This document shows, in pieces, positions 46,137 through 53,248 of a stretch of 64,000 nt of DNA. The DNA lies in assembly GCF_009469595.2 (NCBI RefSeq), contig NZ_SSXV01000010.1, positions 62,001 to 126,000 on the forward strand. Reading direction: 5' to 3'. This DNA comes from Thauera sp. 2A1 (lineage in GTDB: Bacteria > Pseudomonadota > Gammaproteobacteria > Burkholderiales > Rhodocyclaceae). The notes beneath the pieces are model-generated. The model made no database searches, was not told the DNA's origin, and saw nothing but the letters and a program-made list of their open reading frames with translations. Every line of letters begins with the position of its first letter. The first letter of the stretch is position 1. The translations under genes were made by a program, and so were the position numbers.

Positions 46137-47460
46137 CCGCGAGGGCGAATTCGCCCGACTCGAGTTCTTCACGATCGAGTACACGGTGATTGACCAACTG
46201 CGTCCGGATGGTCATCTCCGAAACCTTGAAATGCTCGGCCACCTCCTGTTGGTTCTCGGCCGAGTAATCGCCGTCCAACATGGCCGTGACCTCGTCGAAA
46301 GGGCTCAGCAGTTCCGCCGCAAACGCACGCTGGGCCTTCTGCCGATAGGTCGTGGAACGCGTCGCCGGGTACAGCGCATCGCCGGCTTTGCCAAGCAATC
46401 GGTCTCCCAGCAGGCGGGCCAATTCGAAACGTCGGCCCGTCGCATATCGCGAGCGCAGCAGCACTCTGTCGTCCCCGGCGTCCTGCTTCAGCCCAAATGA
46501 AATTGCGAGCACTGCATCTGCATTCGTCTTCATCAACGCTTCCGCCCGCACGCCCATCAGCGCGGCCAGCACTGCGTCGTCGATCGCGTCGCAGCCCAAA
46601 CGCTCCTGCGTACGCAGCGCCTTGGCGGCCTCGGCGCCCAGTTGCCACGCAGGCAACTGGGCGCGGGCCGGTGTCGTCAACGCATCCGCGAGCTGCACCG
46701 CATCGTCGAATGCCGCCGCAAAACCGTTGCGCCTCGCATGCTCGGTCAATTGATCTGCGGAAAACACCTCACGGACGCCACCGCTGCTACCCACATCCGC
46801 TGCAAGCTCTTCCATTGCCCCCAAGCCCAGACGTCGGGCGTCCACCAGCACCCGCTCAATTACATCCGGATCGGACTCGTCGGGATCCACCCCCATCAAC
46901 GCCTCGATCTTGCGCCGAGGCCCCTGCTCAGGATCCACGCGCTCCTCCTGCACGTCGCGCCAGATCCGGGCAAGGTTCGAGTCGCGAATGCCCATTGCGT
47001 CGAGGCGCTCGATCACCTGCGTCACGAAATCATCCACGCCACGCTCGAAATCGAGCGCCGAAATGACCGGCGCCACCTGGTTGATGTACCGGAAAGGCGT
47101 CTCCGGACGCTCCGGCGTAGCGCGGGACAACAGCACCGTGCGCTCGCCGTCACAAAAGATCGTGAGATCCGGCCATATGTAGCCCCCCCCGATGCTCGTC
47201 AGCCGGTGCGAGAAATCCCATCCGTCCAACATCGAGCGCGGCTCCCAACGCAGACGCCACCAGTTCCATGCCAGCCACTCGGCCAAATCGTAGGCTGATA
47301 GATACGGCGCCTGGCGCAGGCGGTTAACAATCGCGTCATTTCCCTCGGTTAGCCAGATCGAATGCGCGCGAATACCCAATGCGGCAAAGCACGCACGCTC
47401 CTCATCACTGCCCCTGTCGAGCGACTCCCAGCCAGCGGTTATTTCCCAGGCGTCTTTCAT
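46132..47460 (-). CDS. ImmA/IrrE-like protein with lost zinc motif
   Basis: 442-residue protein of unknown function. The C-terminal third resembles ImmA/IrrE (DUF955) peptidases: RRFELARLLGDRLLG sits where these have RxFxLAHELGHxxL, then QKAQRAFAAELLSPFDEV and AEHFKVSEMTIRTQLVNHRVL. The zinc HExxH has become RLLGD, so it is unlikely to be an active metallopeptidase of that type. The N-terminal part (DLAEWLAWNWWRLRWEPRS onward) is unrecognised. ATG 47460 overlaps the stop of the preceding gene (ATGA), making a two-gene unit. Its stop codon lies in, or at the joint with, capD-derived sequence, so its native C-terminus may have been changed. Confidence 0.65.
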   Translation of the reverse strand: MKDAWEITAGWESLDRGSDEERACFAALGIRAHSIWLTEGNDAIVNRLRQAPYLSAYDLAEWLAWNWWRLRWEPRSMLDGWDFSHRLTSIGGGYIWPDLTIFCDGERTVLLSRATPERPETPFRYINQVAPVISALDFERGVDDFVTQVIERLDAMGIRDSNLARIWRDVQEERVDPEQGPRRKIEALMGVDPDESDPDVIERVLVDARRLGLGAMEELAADVGSSGGVREVFSADQLTEHARRNGFAAAFDDAVQLADALTTPARAQLPAWQLGAEAAKALRTQERLGCDAIDDAVLAALMGVRAEALMKTNADAVLAISFGLKQDAGDDRVLLRSRYATGRRFELARLLGDRLLGKAGDALYPATRSTTYRQKAQRAFAAELLSPFDEVTAMLDGDYSAENQQEVAEHFKVSEMTIRTQLVNHRVLDREELESGEFALAA

Positions 47461-47879
47461 CGGGCCTCCCATGCCTCAATCACCTCGTCGCGCAAACTGT
47501 CTTCTTTCTCGAGCGGATAGCCGTGGTACTGCCCCGGCGTATTTGGATGGGTCTTTGCCTCGTATACGGTGCCGTCGAGCGAAACGGACCAGATGTACTT
47601 TGGAAAGCCGTCCTGGCCATAAGTACTCAGCATCGCCCGCAGCACCCCCTGGCGCAACAGGTCCGACGCCTCCGCCAGAAGCACGGGTTTCACCGCATCG
47701 CAGACGGATGACGTTGGCCGCGGGTTGGTTCGTTCCAGGCCGTAATCCGCAGGGTAGAGCTTGTGATGGCCGCTGCCCACGTAGTTTATCCGGGTCAGCA
47801 GCGCCTCTCTGGCTGCCATGTCCGGCAGCGTACCCTCGATGATCCGCCGTTTGGGATTATTGCCAATTCTCTTCTTCAT
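47457..47879 (-). CDS. Uncharacterised 140-residue protein, partner of ImmA/IrrE-like gene
   Basis: I do not recognise a family. The protein starts with a basic segment (MKKRIGNNPKRRIIEG), then INYVGSGHHKLYPADYGLERT, a central helix-rich part (DAVKPVLLAEASDLLRQGVLRAML) and a C-terminal half with WSVSLDGTVYEAKTHPNTPG and YHGYPLEKEDSLRDEVIEAW. Regular spacing of His, Tyr and Gly suggests a small compact domain. It starts at ATG 47877-47879 and overlaps the next gene by four bases. The pair is flanked on both sides by capD fragments, so it is an inserted cassette. A toxin, antitoxin or defence function is only a guess. Confidence 0.6.
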   Translation of the reverse strand: MKKRIGNNPKRRIIEGTLPDMAAREALLTRINYVGSGHHKLYPADYGLERTNPRPTSSVCDAVKPVLLAEASDLLRQGVLRAMLSTYGQDGFPKYIWSVSLDGTVYEAKTHPNTPGQYHGYPLEKEDSLRDEVIEAWEAR

Positions 47880-47917
47880 TCTCGACCTCGACCAAGCAGA
47901 CGCCCGCGGCGAACCCC

Positions 47918-48961
47918 TCAATGTCGCGCCGGCTCATACTCCGGCACCCAGCGCTTCAGCCCCATCCGCACCGCCTCGTCCGCCACCGGCCCCGGCTGCG
48001 ACAGCCAATGCTCCAGTTCGTCCAGAAAACCCTCCGCCACCGGCCGCGAGCGCGCGATGCGCAGCTTGGGGTGCGGCGTCTCGCGGGTTTCCTCGGCGTC
48101 CGCCAGCAGCTCCTCGTACAACTTCTCGCCCGGGCGCAGGCCGGTAAACTCGATGCGGATGTCGTCCTCGCTGTAGCCGGACAACCGGATCATGTTGCGC
48201 GCCAGGTCGACGATTTTCACCGGCGCGCCCATGTCGAGCACGAAGATCTCCCCGCCCTGCCCCATCGCCGCCGCCTGAAGCACGAGCTGCGCCGCCTCGG
48301 GGATGGACATGAAGTAGCGGTTGATCTCCGGGTGCGTCACCGTCACCGGCCCGCCGCGCGCGATCTACTCGGCGAACTTCGGGATCACGCTGCCGGTGCT
48401 GCCCAGCACGTTTCCGAAGCGCACCATCTCCATCTGCGTGCAGCCCTTGCCCGAGCTGTGCCGCGCCTCGCAGGCCATCTCCGCCAGGCGCTTGGTGGCG
48501 CCCATCACGTTGGTCGGGTTCACCGCCTTGTCGGTGGAGATCAGCACGAAGCGCTCGGCGCCGTGGCGCTGCGCGTGCGCCGTCACCTGCAGCGTGCCGA
48601 GCACGTTGTTGCGCACTGCCTGCCAGGCGTTGCCGACTTCCATCAGCGGCACGTGCTTGTAGGCGGCGGCGTGGAAGACGAGCTGCGGCTTCCAGGTGGA
48701 GAAGATCTCGTCGAGGCGGGCGGCGTCCTTCACGTCGCCGGCCAGCGGCACGATCGGCGTCTCGGGCTTGTGCACGCGGAACCACTGCTCGATGTTGTAT
48801 AGCGCGAACTCGCTCGCCTCCACCAGCACCAGCCGCGCCGGGGCAAAGCGGGCGAGCTGACGACAGAGCTCGCTGCAGATCGAGCCGCCGGCGCCCGTGA
48901 TCAGCACGGTCTTGGCCCCGATCATATCCTTGAGGTGGGCGGAATCGATTCTCACAGGATC
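47918..48961 (-). pseudogene. capD fragment B, truncated and with a nonsense codon
   Basis: The 3' 1044 bases of capD, exactly the same length as 49562-50605 of the intact gene, so there are no net indels. It lacks the membrane and first nucleotide-binding parts (start at DPVRIDSAH). CAG has become TAG at 48365-48367 (after VIPKFAE), and the Rossmann motif GAGGSIGSEL reads GAGGSICSEL. It is therefore dead. Its upstream break lies two bases from the perfect palindrome at 48964. Confidence 0.92.
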
Positions 48962-48963
48962 AA

Positions 48964-48988
48964 GAAATCGGGGTCAGACCCCGATTTC
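48964..48988. repeat. Perfect 25-bp palindrome at a capD breakpoint
   Basis: GAAATCGGGGTC (48964-48975), centre A, GACCCCGATTTC (48977-48988). It lies exactly where capD fragment B stops and the DUF2442-2 module begins. A decayed copy lies at 45251-45274. Similar short GGGGTC/GACCCC palindromes are scattered in other proteobacterial genomes, possibly mobile; that link is from memory. Confidence 0.85.
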
Positions 48989-49004
48989 TCGATTTCTCTC
49001 CAAC

Positions 49005-49265
49005 CTACGACCACTGCGGTGCCCGCGCACCGCGGAGCAAGCCTTCCGTGCTCAAGTCCTCATCGATCATCGGCCAGTGAATGCCGTACCCGCCACCGGC
49101 TAATTCCCAGTGGCTTCGTTGTTCGACCGTGGCGTTCGCCAGCCGTGGGTACCATGCCAGCGGCACCGCAATCGTGCGACCGTCCATGAGGTCGACCTCG
49201 AGACGAGCTTCATCGACCCTTACGTTCATCACCCGAACGTCGGTGTCATGTGCCAAAGAATGCAT
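49005..49265 (-). CDS. DUF2442 protein, module copy 2
   Basis: 86-residue DUF2442 protein, near-identical to the copy at 45297 (VDEARLEVDLMDGRTIAVPLAW, HWPMIDEDLSTEGLLRG). It is overlapped by the DUF4160 gene by 20 bases. The last residues differ because the sequence next to the palindrome has diverged. The unit sits directly downstream of intact capD. Function unknown; toxin-antitoxin partnership with DUF4160 is a suspicion from their constant pairing. Confidence 0.82.
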   Translation of the reverse strand: MHSLAHDTDVRVMNVRVDEARLEVDLMDGRTIAVPLAWYPRLANATVEQRSHWELAGGGYGIHWPMIDEDLSTEGLLRGARAPQWS

Positions 49266-49482
49266 CCCATGCTCCTTTCAACACGGCTTGTTCATCGCGC
49301 ACAAGGCGCTGCAGTTTGCCCAACTCCTGGGCCGTGAAACCCGAGCTTCTCGCAACCGACCCATCGTGCAACCATACTTTGGCTGTCGCAGATCCTTTGT
49401 CGATATGGACATGAGGCGGCTCTCCGGGTTCGTGGCTGTAGAAATACAGTCGATAACCCTCAACCCTCAAGATCGTCGGCAC
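49246..49482 (-). CDS. DUF4160 protein, module copy 2
   Basis: 78-residue DUF4160 protein starting at GTG 49480-49482 behind GAGGAGACAGG (good ribosome-binding site): PTILRVEGYRLYFYSHEPGE, PPHVHIDKGSATAKVWL and QELGKLQRLVRDEQAVLKGAW. It appears intact, unlike copy 1, which has lost its normal start codon. It begins 79 bases after the capD stop in the same direction and may be read through from capD. Confidence 0.82.
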   Translation of the reverse strand: MPTILRVEGYRLYFYSHEPGEPPHVHIDKGSATAKVWLHDGSVARSSGFTAQELGKLQRLVRDEQAVLKGAWDAFFGT

Positions 49483-49561
49483 CCTGTCTCCTCAATTAGC
49501 AATTGCTCGCAGCCATTGCATCGAGCATGAAGTGTATCCTGGCTGCTGCGCGCTATTCGAT

Positions 49562-51397
49562 TCAATGCCGCGCCGGCTCATACTCCGGCACCCAGCGCTT
49601 CAGCCCCATCCGCACCTCTTCATCGGCCACCGGCCCCGGCTGTGCCAGCCACTGCTCCAGCTCTTCGAGGAAAGTCCCATTCACCGGCCGCGATCGCGCG
49701 ATGCGCAGCTTGGGGTGCGGCGTCTCGCGGGTCTCCTCGGCATCGGCGAGCAGTTCCTCGTACAACTTCTCGCCCGGGCGCAGGCCGGTGAACTCGATGC
49801 GGATGTCGTCCTCGCTGTAGCCGGACAACCGGATCATATTGCGCGCCAGGTCGACGATTTTCACCGGCTCGCCCATGTCGAGCACGAAGATCTCCCCGCC
49901 CTGCCCCATCGCCGCCGCCTGCAGCACGAGCTGCGCCGCCTCGGGGATGGACATGAAGTAACGGTTGATCTCGGGGTGCGTCACCGTGACCGGTCCGCCG
50001 CGCGCGATCTGCTCGGCGAACTTCGGGATCACGCTGCCGGTGCTGCCCAGCACGTTGCCGAAGCGCACCATCTCCATCTGCGTGCTGCCGTTGCCGGCGC
50101 TGTGCAGCGCCTCGCACGCCATCTCGGCCAGGCGCTTGGTGGCGCCCATCACGTTGGTCGGGTTCACCGCCTTGTCGGTGGAGATCAGCACGAAGCGCTC
50201 GGCGCCGTGGCGCTGCGCGTGCGCGGCGACGAGCAGCGTACCGAGCACGTTGTTGCGCACCGCCTGCCAGGCGTTGCCGACTTCCATCAGCGGCACGTGC
50301 TTGTAGGCGGCGGCGTGGAAGACGAGCTGCGGCTTCCAGGTGGCGAAGATCTCGTCGAGGCGGGCGGCGTCTTTCACGTCGCCCGCCAATGGCACGATTT
50401 CGACATCGACCCGATGCACGCGGAACCACTGCTCGATGCTGTACAGCGCAAACTCGCTCGCCTCGAACAACACCAGCCGCAGCGGCGCAAAGCGCGCGAC
50501 CTGGCGACACAGCTCGCTGCCGATCGACCCGCCGGCACCGGTGATCAGCACGGTCTTGCGGGTGATCATCTTCTGCACGTGGGCGGCGTCGATTTTTACC
50601 GGGTCGCGCCCGAGCAGGTCTTCGATCTCCACCGGCCGCATGGCGTTGATCGCGACCTTGCCGTTCATCAGGTCTTCGAGGCCGGGTACGGTGAACACGT
50701 GCGCGCCGGCGCGCACCGCGAGGTCGGCCGCGCGTTTCAAGGCTTCATTCGCGGCAGACGGCATGGCGAGAATCACATGGTCCGCCTTGTAGTCCTGCAG
50801 AACCTGCGACAGCAGGCCGATCGCCCCCGCCACCGGCTTACCGTACAGTTCCAGCCCCCACTTGGCCGGATCGTCATCCACCAGCGCGACCACCCGCCAA
50901 TCCGGGCTGCGCTCGAGTTCCCGCACCAGCATCGCCCCGCCGCTGCCGGCGCCGACCACCACCACCGGCTTGCCCGCAGCGATCAGCCCGCCATATAGGC
51001 GATGCTCCTTCCACATCCGCCAAGCCGCGCGACCACCGCCCATCACAATCAGCAACAGCAGCGGATAGAGCACCAGCATCGACCGCGGAATCGCCGGCCC
51101 CGTGCTCCGATCGAGCGCAAGCAGCGCGACCAACGCCAGAGAGGACACCGCCACGGCCTTCAGCACCCGTCTCAAATCCGGCAGGCTGGCGAAAATCCAC
51201 ATGCCGCGGTACAGGCCGGCCCAGCGGCAGGCGACGGCATGCACCACGAGCAGGATGCCCAGGCCAAGGAGAACCTTGTCGCCGTAGCCTGCCGGCCAGG
51301 TGAAGTTGAAGCGGATGAGAAAACCACCGACCCAGGCCAGAACTACGGCAAGGAGGTCGAACAGGAAGACGAGCGCGGAACGTATCGATATTTGCAT
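49562..51397 (-). CDS. capD: CapD/WbpM-type NDP-sugar 4,6-dehydratase (intact copy)
   Basis: 611-residue membrane-anchored nucleotide-sugar dehydratase/epimerase. Four hydrophobic helices occupy about residues 1-115; a first Rossmann segment (VVVVGAGSGGAMLVREL) follows, then the catalytic SDR domain with GAGGSIGSEL, AAAYKHVPLME and STDKAVNPTNVMGATKR, where the usual YxxxK Tyr is Met, as in large WbpM/FlaA1-type proteins. It would turn UDP-GlcNAc into a 4-keto-6-deoxy sugar for O-antigen or capsule. Start ATG 51397 (MQISIRS) lacks a clear Shine-Dalgarno; another in-frame ATG lies 12 codons upstream. It is the source of the two 3' fragments. Confidence 0.92.
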   Translation of the reverse strand: MQISIRSALVFLFDLLAVVLAWVGGFLIRFNFTWPAGYGDKVLLGLGILLVVHAVACRWAGLYRGMWIFASLPDLRRVLKAVAVSSLALVALLALDRSTGPAIPRSMLVLYPLLLLIVMGGGRAAWRMWKEHRLYGGLIAAGKPVVVVGAGSGGAMLVRELERSPDWRVVALVDDDPAKWGLELYGKPVAGAIGLLSQVLQDYKADHVILAMPSAANEALKRAADLAVRAGAHVFTVPGLEDLMNGKVAINAMRPVEIEDLLGRDPVKIDAAHVQKMITRKTVLITGAGGSIGSELCRQVARFAPLRLVLFEASEFALYSIEQWFRVHRVDVEIVPLAGDVKDAARLDEIFATWKPQLVFHAAAYKHVPLMEVGNAWQAVRNNVLGTLLVAAHAQRHGAERFVLISTDKAVNPTNVMGATKRLAEMACEALHSAGNGSTQMEMVRFGNVLGSTGSVIPKFAEQIARGGPVTVTHPEINRYFMSIPEAAQLVLQAAAMGQGGEIFVLDMGEPVKIVDLARNMIRLSGYSEDDIRIEFTGLRPGEKLYEELLADAEETRETPHPKLRIARSRPVNGTFLEELEQWLAQPGPVADEEVRMGLKRWVPEYEPARH

Positions 51398-51472
51398 GGG
51401 GGTACAGAACGCGAAGGCACATGACGGCGCCAACGCAAGGGCTTGTTAAGGAACGGATTGTATCCGCAACCC

Positions 51473-52045
51473 TTAACGTAGCGATTCACCCGGAATGAGA
51501 ACGCTGGAAGCGGTGACGTGCACCCCGTAGCCAAGCGCGGAGCCTGCCTGCATCCAGGCCCCACGCCCCAGCACAGAGCCGCCGGCCATGCAGGCGTTCA
51601 CACCGAGGTGGCCAAAGGCTTCGACCTTGCAGTGGTGATCGACGGTCGCACCGCAATTGACGATCACCCCTTCGCCTAGATCGGCCTCGGTCCCCACCAC
51701 CGCACCCGCCATCACCGCGCAGCCTTCTCCCAGCGTCGCGCTTGGAGACACGAATGCCATGGGATGAATCACGGTAAGCAACTCGAAGTCCGCTTCGCGC
51801 ACGCGAGCATGAAGCTTCTCGCGGACGGCGTTGTTGCCTATCGCGACCAGCACAGCATCGGCAATCTCACGATGTGCGGTCAGCGAGGCAGTTGTCCCGA
51901 GAACGGGATAACTCCAAACCTTCGAATCCGCATCGGCACCGTCGTCGACAAAGCCGACCAATCTGTCTCGACCGAGCAGCATAATCACCTCTGCCACTGA
52001 CCGTCCATGGCCGCCCGCACCAATAACGATGATTCGTTTGCTCAT
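51473..52045 (-). CDS. PglD-like sugar O/N-acetyltransferase
   Basis: 190-residue left-handed beta-helix acetyltransferase. The N-terminal Rossmann-like domain begins IIVIGAGGHGRSVAEVI (PglD/NeuD signature). The C-terminal hexapeptide repeats include PSATLGEGCAVMAGAVVG and NCGATVDHHCKVEAFGHLG with the catalytic His. It acetylates an amino- or keto-derived nucleotide sugar, probably the CapD product line. ATG at 52043-52045 overlaps the stop of the initiating transferase gene (ATGA). Confidence 0.88.
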   Translation of the reverse strand: MSKRIIVIGAGGHGRSVAEVIMLLGRDRLVGFVDDGADADSKVWSYPVLGTTASLTAHREIADAVLVAIGNNAVREKLHARVREADFELLTVIHPMAFVSPSATLGEGCAVMAGAVVGTEADLGEGVIVNCGATVDHHCKVEAFGHLGVNACMAGGSVLGRGAWMQAGSALGYGVHVTASSVLIPGESLR

Positions 52046-53067
52046 GTAGCCTTCCTCACTTCCAATTCACCCGCCCGGAACTTGATCGCCAGGAAAACAA
52101 GCGGGATGTAGGCAATCACGACACCTGGCACCCCGTCGAGCCTATCCGCGCCCACCAGCAGCGCGATGGGGAGCAACCAGAGCAGATTGATCACGCCGAC
52201 CGCCAGCGTCACTGGCAGATGACGCCCGAACTGGCGCGACGCGTACTGATACGCGTGGCTGCGATGCGCCTCATACACTTTGTCGCCACGCAGCAGTCGG
52301 CGCACCAGGGTGAAGGTCGCGTCCACCACGAACACACCGAGCACGATCACCCAGCCCCAGAACAGCCTCGGCTCTTCCCAACCCGCCTGGATCGACATGA
52401 TTCCCAGCGCGATACCCAAAAAGCCGCTACCCGCGTCGCCCATGAAGATACGTGCGGGGGGAAAGTTCCAGTACAGAAAACCCATCACTGCTGCAGCAAG
52501 CAGAATTGGCAACAGGGCCAAGTCGGGCCTACCCAGCAGTACATAAAGCAGCGCCCCACCCACGCACACACAGATCGCCTCGACGCTAGCGATGCCATCT
52601 ATGCCATCCATGAAGTTGTACAAATTGAGCAGCCAGACCAGATAGACTGCAGCCAAGCCGGCCCCCGCCCACCCCAAATCGAACGTCGTTCCAAGTAGCT
52701 TCAATGGAGGCGCTCCGCCCAGCCACACTAGGACCCATGCCGCGGCGGCGAAATGCGCCAGCAAGCGCCAGCGCGCGGCAATATGGCCGTGATCATCCAG
52801 AAAACCCACCAGTGCTACAAAGGCGCCTGCTCCAAGCAACCCCGCCACCGGAGACCAGGGCAATGCTTGCGTCGCACCCATGAACGCAAGGGCAAGCGAG
52901 AAGGTGACGACGATCGCCACCCCTCCACCACGCGGCGTAGGTACCGAATGCGAACTGCGCGCATTTGGAACGTCCAACAGACTGCGTGCCAAGGCGTAGC
53001 GACGCAGTACCCATGTCAGGCCAAATGACGAGCCGGCGACGGCCAGTAACAACCACCAATCATTCAT
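52042..53067 (-). CDS. WecA/WbpL-type undecaprenyl-phosphate sugar-1-phosphate transferase
   Basis: 341-residue polytopic MraY/WecA-family enzyme that starts repeat-unit synthesis by putting a HexNAc-1-phosphate on undecaprenyl phosphate. It has about eleven hydrophobic helices; motifs are SSHSVPTPRGGGVAI, FLDDHGHIAARWRL, NLYNFMDGIDGIASVEA and FMGDAGSGFLG. ATG 53067 follows GGAG at nine bases; an in-frame ATG 16 codons upstream is less likely. Together with capD and the acetyltransferase it mirrors the wbpL-wbpM end of Pseudomonas O-antigen loci. Confidence 0.93.
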   Translation of the reverse strand: MNDWWLLLAVAGSSFGLTWVLRRYALARSLLDVPNARSSHSVPTPRGGGVAIVVTFSLALAFMGATQALPWSPVAGLLGAGAFVALVGFLDDHGHIAARWRLLAHFAAAAWVLVWLGGAPPLKLLGTTFDLGWAGAGLAAVYLVWLLNLYNFMDGIDGIASVEAICVCVGGALLYVLLGRPDLALLPILLAAAVMGFLYWNFPPARIFMGDAGSGFLGIALGIMSIQAGWEEPRLFWGWVIVLGVFVVDATFTLVRRLLRGDKVYEAHRSHAYQYASRQFGRHLPVTLAVGVINLLWLLPIALLVGADRLDGVPGVVIAYIPLVFLAIKFRAGELEVRKAT

Positions 53068-53248
53068 GACAAGAAACTCCAGCCAGACTCCCGACCCGAC
53101 GAAAGACGCTGTCATATCTAGAACCGCTCTCCAGAATCATGGAAGGCGACACCCAACGCTCCCCTGAACACTTCCGCACGGCCGAATAACGTGCAGGGTA
53201 TCTGCCTGGCAATGAGTCGTGAGGTAAGGCCCAGCGCTTCCAATTTGG

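Noticed and set aside
47918..48961. Second functional CapD
   Set aside because: It lacks the N-terminal half, has a TAG codon and a changed Rossmann glycine.
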